Source of the DNA: Acidimicrobiales bacterium
GTDB lineage: Bacteria > Actinomycetota > Acidimicrobiia > Acidimicrobiales > CADCSY01
Direction of reading: 5' to 3'
DNA length: 36,812 bases
Assembly: GCA_035512495.1 (NCBI GenBank)
Contig: DATKDW010000094.1
Coordinates: 1-36,812 of the forward strand
Shown: one piece after another, positions 25,518 through 32,122 of the stretch
Layout of the letters: each line of letters starts with the position of its first letter
How positions within the stretch are numbered: the stretch's first letter is position 1
The notes under the pieces: generated by a model
Database searches by the model: none
The model's input: only the letters and a program-made list of their open reading frames with translations
What the model was told of the DNA's origin: nothing
Translations under genes and position numbers: made by a program

Positions 25518-26419
25518 GCCTGCTTGACGACTGCCCCCAAGCCGGTTCGGAGGAGCCGCCGCCGACGCCGCCGACGCCGCGGACCCCGTCGACGCCGAGC
25601 CGGTACCGCGCGCGCATCGAGTACGAGCAGACCCTGGCGGAGGTGCCCATCGGCGTGGTCGTGCCCTTCGACTTCGCCCTCGACTGGGAGTACTGGCGCT
25701 ACCTCCCCGCGGGCGTGGGGCTCCACTTCACCCGCACCCCCCACCTCCGGCGGGACTCCGGGATGTCGCTGGCCCGGGCGGTGGGCCGGCCCAACGTGGC
25801 CGGGCGAGCTGCCCGCAGCCTCCTCGCCGTCAAACCAGCCGCGGTGCTGTACGCCTGCACATCGGGGAGCTTCGTCGGTGGTGTCGCCGGCGAGGCCGCC
25901 CTGCGGGCCGCCATGCGCGCCGCGGGGTGCCACGAGGCGGTGACCAGCTCGGGCGCGGCAGTGGCGGCGATGCAGGCGGTGGGCGCCCACCGGGTGGCGG
26001 TGGCCACCCCGTACTCGAGCACCCTCACCCGCCACCTCGTCACCTACCTCGACGAGTCGGGGTTCGAGGTCGTCTCGGCCGACTACCTCGGTCTCCACCG
26101 GGGCATCGCCAACGTGAGCCAACAGACCATCATCGACCTCGTCCGCAAGGCCGGCAGCAGCGGGGCCGACGCCGTCTTCGTCAGCTGCACCTCGATGCGC
26201 ACCTACGGGACCGTCGCCCGCCTCGAGGGCGAGCTCGGCATCCCGGTGTTCACCTCGAACCAGGTGTCGCTGTGGGCCGTACTGGTGGCGGCCGGCGTGC
26301 TGCCGCGCCCCGCTGACGCCCCCGATCCGGCGTGGGTGCTCGGTGGCGGCGACCCCATGGCCAGGTCCACCCGGTTGCTGATGGAGGCCACTGCGGCCGG
26401 CGCCGCGGCCGCAGGCTGA
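25514..26419 (+). CDS. Maleate cis-trans isomerase / Asp-Glu racemase superfamily protein, two-cysteine type
   Basis: A 301-residue protein with a proline/threonine-rich N-terminal lead of about 30 residues before YRARIEYEQTLAEVPIGVVVPFDFALDWEYWRYLP. Both superfamily cysteines are present: Cys115 in VLYACTSGSFVGG and Cys225 in VFVSCTSMRTYG, as in maleate isomerase, where one Cys attacks and the other acts on the opposite face. Such enzymes isomerise or racemise small dicarboxylates, or decarboxylate malonates. The ATG overlaps the DUF3830 stop. Ends 3 bp before the convergent one-cysteine paralogue. Confidence 0.85.
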   Translation: MSLLDDCPQAGSEEPPPTPPTPRTPSTPSRYRARIEYEQTLAEVPIGVVVPFDFALDWEYWRYLPAGVGLHFTRTPHLRRDSGMSLARAVGRPNVAGRAARSLLAVKPAAVLYACTSGSFVGGVAGEAALRAAMRAAGCHEAVTSSGAAVAAMQAVGAHRVAVATPYSSTLTRHLVTYLDESGFEVVSADYLGLHRGIANVSQQTIIDLVRKAGSSGADAVFVSCTSMRTYGTVARLEGELGIPVFTSNQVSLWAVLVAAGVLPRPADAPDPAWVLGGGDPMARSTRLLMEATAAGAAAAG

Positions 26420-26422
26420 GGC

Positions 26423-27160
26423 TCAGCGGGCGAAGAGGGCGCCGAGGCCGGACTGGCCGCCCCGGGCCGCGCCGGCGAGACCCAACGCCTCCCACATGGT
26501 GACCTGGTTGGCGGTGAGCACGGGCTTGGCCACGGCCGACTCGAGCTCGCTGATCCAGGCCACGGTGTGCAGGGCGGTGTCGGGCACGAGGACCACGTCG
26601 GCGTCCGGGTGGTCGTGGGCGACGACGAACGACCGGATGCGATCGAGCCCGAAGGTGCCCACCTCGGTCGCCGTGAGGATGTCCTCGGCGCCGGAGGCGA
26701 GCACCTCGACGCCAGCCTCGGCGAGGAACGACACGAACGCGTCGACCACGTCGACCGGGTAGGTGGCCGCGATGGCCGGCCGGCGCAGGCCCAGGTGGGC
26801 CATGGCCTCGACGAAGGCGAGCGAGGTGCTCGACGCAGGGACACCGAGGGTGTCGGCCACGGCGGCGACCTGGCGGCGTGCGCCGTCGAGGCCGAAGACG
26901 AAGCTGCCGCTGGTGCAGGCCCACATCACCGCGTCGGCTCGCCCGGCGAGACGGCGGGCGCCCGCCGCCAGGCGCTCGGGGCCGCCGAGGTCGAGTAGGG
27001 CGTCGATGCGGTGGGCGTCCTCTCCCACCGACGTGTGCACCACCTCCACCAGCGGGCGGGCGGCGGCGAGCGAGGCGAGCAGGGGGTAGTCGTCCTCGGC
27101 TGCGTGGCCGGGGTAGAGGAAGCCGAGCCGCGGGCCCGCTGCGGTGGTGTTCTCGGGCAC
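26423..27160 (-). CDS. Asp-Glu racemase superfamily protein, one-cysteine paralogue
   Basis: A 245-residue protein related to its convergent neighbour: RLGFLYPGHAAEDDYPLL, VMWACTSGSFVFGLDGARRQ with Cys82, and VLTANQVTMWEALGLAG. The second active-site Cys is missing; the matching segment reads VVLVPDTALHT, with Asp194 at the Cys position. A one-base proton mechanism of racemases is then impossible in its usual form; a decarboxylase, lyase or isomerase with different chemistry is possible. It has its own promoter (TAGGTT, 6 nt before the GTG) without the operator, so it is not clearly part of the regulon. Confidence 0.83.
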   Translation of the reverse strand: MPENTTAAGPRLGFLYPGHAAEDDYPLLASLAAARPLVEVVHTSVGEDAHRIDALLDLGGPERLAAGARRLAGRADAVMWACTSGSFVFGLDGARRQVAAVADTLGVPASSTSLAFVEAMAHLGLRRPAIAATYPVDVVDAFVSFLAEAGVEVLASGAEDILTATEVGTFGLDRIRSFVVAHDHPDADVVLVPDTALHTVAWISELESAVAKPVLTANQVTMWEALGLAGAARGGQSGLGALFAR

Positions 27161-27166
27161 CCCCGC

Positions 27167-27172
27167 AACCTA
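27167..27172 (-). promoter_or_regulatory. -10 element of a leaderless promoter for the one-cysteine paralogue
   Basis: On the minus strand TAGGTT is 6 nt before the GTG at 27160. No ATTGT-N2-ACAAT operator lies near it. Confidence 0.42.
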
Positions 27173-27336
27173 CCGGCGCGAACTGGGTGGGGCTCGTGGC
27201 CCACGAGGTCGTCGTCCCGCTGGCGTGGCGGCTTGGTGGCCGAGCGAGGGCGGGTCGGGCCCATCGAGGTGGCGGAAGTAGCCTCGACCCCGGAAGGATG
27301 CGCGGCGTTCCACGCGGAGCTCGGCGCGGAAGTTCC

Positions 27337-27409
27337 GCTCCCGTAGCTCAGGGGATAGAGCGTCGGTTTCCTAAACCGTGCGTCGCAGGTTCGAGTCCTG
27401 CCGGGAGCG
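27337..27409 (+). tRNA. tRNA-Arg (anticodon CCT)
   Basis: Acceptor GCTCCCG (27337-27343) pairs with CGGGAGC (27402-27408). The D arm is GCTC...GAGC, the anticodon stem surrounds the loop TTCCTAA (27368-27374) with anticodon CCT at 27370-27372, and the T arm is GCAGG-TTCGAGT-CCTGC. The discriminator base is G and CCA is not encoded. It reads AGG codons. It stands at the switch from core genes to the accessory region and is the kind of gene used as an integration site. Confidence 0.96.
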
Positions 27410-27635
27410 CCTTATTTCATAGGGTTTTTGACTCAGCAAGACCCCGCCAACACGCTTTCTCCGCGATCTTGTTCGCCTCGACCGCCCAATGGATCCAGGC
27501 TGGTCTTGCGACGCTGGTTTCCATGATTGTGGCACTGGCCTGGAATACCCGACGTCGGGGCCGCTAGCACCGATTGCTGCCGGATCGAAGGGCGGGCGCG
27601 CCCACTCGTATCTGGGATTCGCGAGCGGCCGGTGG

Positions 27636-28046
27636 TCAGCCGCCGACGGAGGGTGGGACGAGATGCTGCCGCAGCCAGGCCGCGGTTGCTGCCTCGTCGA
27701 GATCTCCGGATGCGATCGCCATCACTGCGCGTTCGGCATCGTCAACGTCGGGGTGTGGATGCCAAGACCAGTCGTTGATGGCCACGAACATGCGCATCGA
27801 CACCCAGGCCGCCCGCTTGTTGCCATCAGGGAGCGGATGGTTCATCGTAAGACGAACCAGCAGGACCGCTGCCTTGTCGACGAAGTCCGGGTACAGGTCG
27901 ACATCTCCGTATCCGGCCTGGGGAGCATGCAGCGCGGAGTCGGCCTACGAAAGGCGCGACATCTTCATCAGGACGGGCACTTCGATACCGGTGATCTCCT
28001 CCGCGATGACGAGGAAGTCGGCCAGATCGAGGTACTCGACGGTCAC
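27636..28046 (-). pseudogene. doc: Doc/Fic-type toxin broken by an amber codon
   Basis: From GTG at 28046, overlapping the antitoxin stop as GTGA, the frame reads VTVEYLDLADFLVIAEEITG and continues through YGDVDLYPDFVDKAAVLLVRLTM into the Fic-fold motif NHPLPDGNKRAAW, giving 136 residues, the size of a death-on-curing toxin. Codon 34 is TAG (27945-27947) in an otherwise intact frame, just where homologues have a leucine-rich SRLxLADSALHAP stretch. Doc toxins phosphorylate EF-Tu. With the stop, only a 33-residue peptide or a re-initiated fragment from the ATG at 27845 can be made, so the toxin is probably dead unless the amber is suppressed. Confidence 0.8.
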
Positions 28047-28252
28047 TTCGCCAGTCGTTCGAGAAGCTCTCGGTCCTGCTTCACAATGTCCCGCAAACGC
28101 TTCTTGAACTCAGGGTCCTTGCGTCGCCGCTCGACCGCCTCGGCGAGGGCGTCCTTAATCGTCTCGTTGAGGCTGGTGCCCTCGGCACGAGCGACCGCCT
28201 CGGCGTCCGCGGCGAGGTCGTCAGGCAGGCGAACGGTCAGGTTCTTCGTCAT
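28043..28252 (-). CDS. Ribbon-helix-helix antitoxin of the Doc module
   Basis: A 69-residue protein. MTKNLTVRLPDDLAADAEAVARAEGTSLNETIKDALAEAVERRR is an RHH/CopG-like DNA-binding domain (beta strand KNLTVRLP, two helices), and the charged tail DPEFKKRLRDIVKQDRELLERL would neutralise the toxin. It precedes the toxin by GTGA overlap, the classic antitoxin-toxin order. The repeated GTGATAC-like half-sites immediately upstream are its likely autoregulatory operator. It remains intact although the toxin is broken. Confidence 0.85.
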   Translation of the reverse strand: MTKNLTVRLPDDLAADAEAVARAEGTSLNETIKDALAEAVERRRKDPEFKKRLRDIVKQDRELLERLAK

Positions 28253-28255
28253 GAC

Positions 28256-28275
28256 ATCACGGTATCACGGTATCA
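28256..28275 (-). promoter_or_regulatory. Direct-repeat operator/promoter of the RHH-Doc module
   Basis: ATCACGGT-ATCACGGT-ATCA forms tandem 8-bp repeats 4 nt before the antitoxin start. Read on the minus strand these are GTGATAC half-sites, and one TGATAC can act as the -10. RHH antitoxins bind such spaced repeats cooperatively. Confidence 0.6.
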
Positions 28276-28462
28276 TCCGCGCTATTGCCGCTTCTTCTTG
28301 CATCAAGTCGAGGCCCGCCAAGGACGCGAAGCGCACCGAGTTGGGGTTACGGAGCTCCCAGGCTGGCGCACTCCATCCCCCTGACTTTCAACGTTATCGG
28401 GCCGGCGGTGTCGCCACGGCTGACGCCGGCGACGAAGGTGCTGTTGAACCACACGACAGACC

Positions 28463-28783
28463 TCAAACGATGACCGGACGCCGGCCAATGTCGTCGAGCT
28501 CAGCAGCGGCTGGTCCTGGGTCGAGGACCTCGATGATCTCCAACTTGACCCCCTCGACGATCCGCCGGTGGTCGCTGTCGCCTGGCGCGCCGAGTGCGAC
28601 GAGCGTCTCATGCGCATCGGCGGCCGCAGCGGTGTCGATGTCGAGCGTCGGACGATGGGTCTCGCCGAGGTGACACCAGACGGCGAAGCCACCGATCACC
28701 GACCAGGTCCCTCCGGTTCCCGCGACCTGGCGAAGGGCCTCGACGAACGGCCGGTTCACCGATGGGAGCACCAGCTCCTTCAT
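28463..28783 (-). CDS. AbiEii/AbiGii-like nucleotidyltransferase toxin, short form
   Basis: A 106-residue protein with the nucleotidyltransferase signature of type IV toxins: WSVIGGFAVWCHLGETHRPTLDIDTAA gives the GGxAxxxHG-like motif and DxD metal-binding pair, and VEGVKLEIIEVLD may be the third acidic strand. AbiEii-type proteins are usually about twice this length; the stop at 28463 removes the helical C-terminal half, and no continuation is recognised downstream. It overlaps the upstream wHTH gene by ATGA. Toxins of this family add nucleotides to RNA; activity of this short form is uncertain. Confidence 0.65.
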   Translation of the reverse strand: MKELVLPSVNRPFVEALRQVAGTGGTWSVIGGFAVWCHLGETHRPTLDIDTAAAADAHETLVALGAPGDSDHRRIVEGVKLEIIEVLDPGPAAAELDDIGRRPVIV

Positions 28784-29700
28784 CGCCACACCACCTTGGC
28801 CCCGGGCAACGTCGGCTCGATGGAGATCCAGTCGCCGAGGATCTCTCGTCCTCGGGCCGACGTCGACAGGTCGAGGGCAGCCACCACGGGGTGCACCACA
28901 GCGTCCACCGCCGATGCGACCACCAGCGGTGTGGGCGCCATGGCCACCTGGATGGCTGAGCCCTCGGTCCCATGCCGAAGCCGGTGGCGATCGAACAACG
29001 CTCGGTCTGCGCAGTAGTAGCGCCGGTTGCCGGCCAGCGCAGACGCGCCCCAGGAGGCGGACGCGGCGTCCCCGGCGAGCACCCACCCGTCGCCGTCGGG
29101 CTCCGTGTCAACGGTGACCGGCTCGACGATCCACGCGTCGCTCGTTGCCCAGAACAGCTCTGGGACGACCGGCGCGCCGTCCGAGTCGACCAGGGCGACC
29201 TGCATGAGATGGTGGCGCGCTCGGGAGATGGTGGAGGGGGCCATCTCCGACATCCTGGCGATCTCCCGAACGCCGCGAGGGTCGCTCGGTCGCTCGAGCA
29301 ACCCAAGCGCCAGCGAGACTCCCCCGACGCCGACGACCGGCCGTCGCGGATCCGGCCCGTCCACGCCGGTCACGTACGAACGGGTCGGCACGTCGATGCG
29401 GACGCCGATCTCCGGCAGCCACAGGCGAAGCCGGCCACGCCGGTCCCAATACGACCAGCCGGCGCGCCGCAGCAAGTCTTCGGCCGCTGAGTGGATCATG
29501 TCCGCCACGATCAGACCGGGCTCCGGTGAGGCCTCGAGCAGTCGCTCGGCCACCGTCGGAGTGACCGAAGCTCGTTGCTCCACGATCCTCGTCGTCACAC
29601 CAGCCTCGGAGGACTCGATGGTGAGCACATCGTCGTGCGTCGCCACCTTGATGTCTGGGGCGACCTCGCTGACCACGTCGGTGAGCAGTCCTGCACGCAC
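28780..29700 (-). CDS. Winged-helix protein, AbiEi-like antitoxin candidate
   Basis: A 306-residue protein with a central helix-turn-helix (DPRGVREIARMSEMAPSTISRARHHLMQVALV) and a C-terminal domain ending ALDLSTSARGREILGDWISIEPTLPGAKVVWR. Its placement just upstream of and overlapping an AbiEii-like nucleotidyltransferase fits the AbiE type IV antitoxin, which represses its operon by binding an inverted repeat. GTG at 29700 is chosen over a codon at 29763 because the longer version would translate through the large palindrome at 29711-29750. The family assignment rests on context and the wHTH; I do not recognise the flanking domains with certainty. Confidence 0.6.
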   Translation of the reverse strand: MRAGLLTDVVSEVAPDIKVATHDDVLTIESSEAGVTTRIVEQRASVTPTVAERLLEASPEPGLIVADMIHSAAEDLLRRAGWSYWDRRGRLRLWLPEIGVRIDVPTRSYVTGVDGPDPRRPVVGVGGVSLALGLLERPSDPRGVREIARMSEMAPSTISRARHHLMQVALVDSDGAPVVPELFWATSDAWIVEPVTVDTEPDGDGWVLAGDAASASWGASALAGNRRYYCADRALFDRHRLRHGTEGSAIQVAMAPTPLVVASAVDAVVHPVVAALDLSTSARGREILGDWISIEPTLPGAKVVWR

Positions 29701-29710
29701 GACACCAGTA

Positions 29711-29750
29711 GAGCGTTGTGTGTTCGATCTACGTCGAACACGCAACGCTC
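29711..29750. promoter_or_regulatory. 40-bp inverted repeat upstream of the AbiE-like operon
   Basis: Arms GAGCGTTGTGTGTTCGA (29711-29727) and its complement at 29734-29750 match at 16 of 17 positions, with a 6-nt centre TCTACG. It ends 10 bp before the GTG of the AbiEi-like gene. Known AbiEi antitoxins bind inverted repeats in this position, so an operator is likely; an RNA hairpin is the alternative. Confidence 0.65.
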
Positions 29751-29824
29751 GGAGTGGATCCACCCCGGGGTCGACGCCACATGCCGTGACGATCGAAACC
29801 GGTCATGCCGCGACGTCCAGCTGT

Positions 29825-30367
29825 CTAGCGTCTGCTCGATGGGTCGTTCGGACCGATTGCAACCACGACGGACCGTGCTACTTCGAGAGCGTCCACCTCT
29901 GCCGAGGTGTCGACGCGGATGAGCGGCACGGCAAGGCGGAGCGGCTCGATCAGCGGCCAGAAGCGCTCGAAGTCCTCTGGAGTCATCCCCTCCTCGGCGA
30001 AGCCTAGATGGCGTTCGCCCGACTGGACCCGGTCAAGGAAGCGTTGACGAGCGAGCTCAAACGGGCAATCGCAGTAGACCTGGACCATGGGAAGACCGAG
30101 CGCCTCGAGTTCGGGCTCGGAGAGGTCGGTCCACAAGGCAGAGTCAACGACGGCGGTCTTCACGGTTCGCATCGCGTCGAACTGAAGCGCGACGGCAGCC
30201 GCACCAAGTTGTCGTGACCAACCCATGTCGCCAGTCCCAAGGGTGTCGAACAGGATCTCCTTGAACCGATCCTTGGCGATGAGCGGGAGCCCCAAGTGCG
30301 ACGCGAGAGAAGAGGCGAGCGTCGACTTCCCACTTCCCGGCAGACCGGTGACAAGGACGATTGACAC
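29825..30367 (-). CDS. P-loop kinase-like NTPase (AAA_33 type)
   Basis: A 180-residue single-domain protein: SIVLVTGLPGSGKSTLASSLASHL is Walker A of the zeta-toxin/chloramphenicol-phosphotransferase-like AAA_33 group, followed by LPLIAKDRFKEILFDTLG (base or acceptor site), VVDSALWTD and YCDCPFELARQRFLDRV (lid arginines). These kinases phosphorylate small molecules, sugars or RNA ends; the target is unknown. GTG at 30367 begins at the first strand. No antitoxin-like partner is adjacent, which argues against a zeta-toxin pair. It is a lone gene between the HEPN and AbiE-like genes. Confidence 0.82.
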   Translation of the reverse strand: MSIVLVTGLPGSGKSTLASSLASHLGLPLIAKDRFKEILFDTLGTGDMGWSRQLGAAAVALQFDAMRTVKTAVVDSALWTDLSEPELEALGLPMVQVYCDCPFELARQRFLDRVQSGERHLGFAEEGMTPEDFERFWPLIEPLRLAVPLIRVDTSAEVDALEVARSVVVAIGPNDPSSRR

Positions 30368-30569
30368 CGGCGCGAGCGTAGCGAGCGACGAATCCAGCCC
30401 TGGCTCAGTGCGAGCGCTTTGCCAAGGCGCGAAGCCCAAGAAGCGCCGATAGGTGTCGCTTCGGGCGCATCGGCCTGACGCGTTATCGAGCGGGCGATCG
30501 GTGCGTCCGCTCCATGTCGGGCAGCTGCTCCTCGAGGTCACGACCGTCCTCGATCCCCAAATCGCAGGC

Positions 30570-30601
30570 CTGCGGGTCTGCGGGTCTGCGGGTCTGCGGG
30601 T
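30570..30601. repeat. Four tandem copies of an 8-bp unit
   Basis: CTGCGGGT is repeated four times without interruption in the 245-bp non-coding gap between the HEPN gene and the kinase gene. Such short arrays vary in copy number by slippage. Confidence 0.9.
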
Positions 30602-30612
30602 GACTGTCTTGA

Positions 30613-31719
30613 CTACGGGTCCAGGGGTGGCCGTACCGGAGGAGGATCCTCGTCGAGCGCGGCGCGCATGCTCTCGACCGCGGTGGGGTCGGCCGCGGCT
30701 CGGATCGCAGCTTCGAGGTCGGCGACCGGCTGCTCGCGATGATCGGCGAGCCACTCGAGGATGGGCGGCGCGAGGTAGTGGGACACCCAGTACTCCGCCG
30801 ACTCCGCGTCCTTGAGATCAACAGCCGCCCACTCGCCGTGGGCGGCGCCGGATCGAGCGCCGTACCAGTCGACGATCCGGTGCCACTCGGCGCACCGCCA
30901 GAACGAACCCGGAATGCCGATGGATCGCAGCACCGCGAGCCGCTGGCGGTCACGCCGGCTGACGGGATCGAGGTTCAGGTACGGGCAGGCGGCCGCGGTA
31001 GCCGGGTTCCCGCACCTGTGCTCGCTGCCGACACCGCAGCTGAACCAGGAAGCGAGACGGGCCAACCGGTACGTCTGGCTGCCGGAGTCGCGTTCGAGAA
31101 GCCACGACTCGAGCGCGCTCGCGATGCCGATCATCTTTAGGTCGGCTTGATGGTCGAGGGCGGCACGCGACAGAAGCCGAGTCCCTGCGATCGCTCGACG
31201 CTGCGCCTCTGACGGTGCGTCCGCCGCAAGTGCCTCGCTCAAGAAGGTGAACGCCTTGGACGCTGACCATGCAGCGAAGCTCTCGGCGTCGAACGTCCAG
31301 CCAGCGTGATCGCCACGGAACCGCCACCCGAAGGCGGCGCGGTCCCAGACAGCGACGTACTCGATCGGCGAGCTGTACAGGTCACCAGGCAGGCCGAACG
31401 TCGTCTCGTGAGTGACTCTCCGACTCAGCTGGAACAAGCGAAGTGCGTCGAGCGCGGCTGCGAGTTCGTCGAGCGCAGCGTCGAGTTCCCCGCCCGGAAC
31501 GACTGCTACGGACCCCTTGTCGGCAGACGCGAGGACCTCCTGGACTCGCCGAGCGACATGGCCGTCTGGATCGCCGGCCGGTGGCGTGTTCGCCAGCAAC
31601 GGTGCGGCGTCGTTTCCGGGATGGATGACGACGCGACCTATAGGCCATGGGCCCGGGACGCCCAGGGATGGCACGGGCACGAGGTACCTCGCTGGCTCAC
31701 TCTTAGTGTCGTCTGACAT
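30613..31719 (-). CDS. Apea-like HEPN domain protein
   Basis: A 368-residue protein. The C-terminal half has the Apea-like HEPN pattern: IGIASALESWLLERDSGSQTYRLARLASWF, then a helix and WHRIVDWYGARSGAAHGEW, in which RSGAAH is the RxxxxH signature of HEPN RNases. Between these is an unusual Cys/His insert (SCGVGSEHRCGNPATAAACPYL) that could bind a metal. The N-terminal part (GRVVIHPGNDAAPLL and TTFGLPGDLYSSPIEYVAVWDR) is not recognised. HEPN proteins of this group occur in defence regions and abortive infection systems. ATG at 31719 is chosen; an in-frame GTG at 31737 is possible. Confidence 0.72.
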   Translation of the reverse strand: MSDDTKSEPARYLVPVPSLGVPGPWPIGRVVIHPGNDAAPLLANTPPAGDPDGHVARRVQEVLASADKGSVAVVPGGELDAALDELAAALDALRLFQLSRRVTHETTFGLPGDLYSSPIEYVAVWDRAAFGWRFRGDHAGWTFDAESFAAWSASKAFTFLSEALAADAPSEAQRRAIAGTRLLSRAALDHQADLKMIGIASALESWLLERDSGSQTYRLARLASWFSCGVGSEHRCGNPATAAACPYLNLDPVSRRDRQRLAVLRSIGIPGSFWRCAEWHRIVDWYGARSGAAHGEWAAVDLKDAESAEYWVSHYLAPPILEWLADHREQPVADLEAAIRAAADPTAVESMRAALDEDPPPVRPPLDP

Positions 31720-32122
31720 CCTCACGGCCTCAATCACGACTTCTGCAGCTCAGCGTCTCCGCGTAGGACAGCTCCCGATCTTGGTCTAGCGCGCGTCGTG
31801 TCGTGCCGATTGCGCTCCCAATCAGATGGCAGGCAGCGGTCATCGACGGCTACTCCTCGCCTCTGCCACTGTCTCAACGTGCCGCTTCGAACGGCCGCTG
31901 GCGCGGGTGGTCGATGCTGGCTGCTCGATGCCGAGACGACCGTTGATCGCGGAGGCAATCTCCTCAATCGGTCCTGCTTGGGGCAGTTGCGCGGACGCAT
32001 CCTGATGCCCACCGTCGACGCGGTAGCCACTGAGTGCCGGCGGACGTGAGCGGATGTCGCGCTTCCCGATCACGAGCAGGTCCGTCGTCGCGTCACAGGC
32101 CGGTCGTACCGTCGGGTGCGTC
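31720..32122. other. 403-bp gap with no recognised gene
   Basis: It separates the divergent HEPN and DUF4238 genes. A minus-strand frame through 31840-32080 is open and has some protein-like stretches (GPIEEIASAINGRLGIE), but no family is recognised and there is no convincing start. The right end holds the DUF4238 promoter. Confidence 0.4.
32107..32112 (+). promoter_or_regulatory. Possible -10 element for the DUF4238 gene
   Basis: TACCGT lies 10 nt before the ATG at 32123, predicting a nearly leaderless transcript like several core genes in this window. Confidence 0.35.

Noticed and set aside
27422-27445. Weak stem GGGTTTTTG/CAAGACCC after the tRNA as a terminator.
   Set aside because: Contains mismatches and a wobble pair, with no T-tract; not convincing.
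27469-27567. A 32-codon TTG frame just after the tRNA encoding one hydrophobic stretch (WIQAGLATLVSMIVALAWNTRRR).
   Set aside because: Too short, no ribosome site or family match; could be the relic of a membrane protein but not supportable as a gene.
30460-30500. GCCTGACGCGTTATCGAG and similar phrases (also near 34004 and 35830) as integron attC-like sites.
   Set aside because: They lack the paired RYYYAAC/GTTRRRY core sites and the stem structure of attC; no integrase is present.
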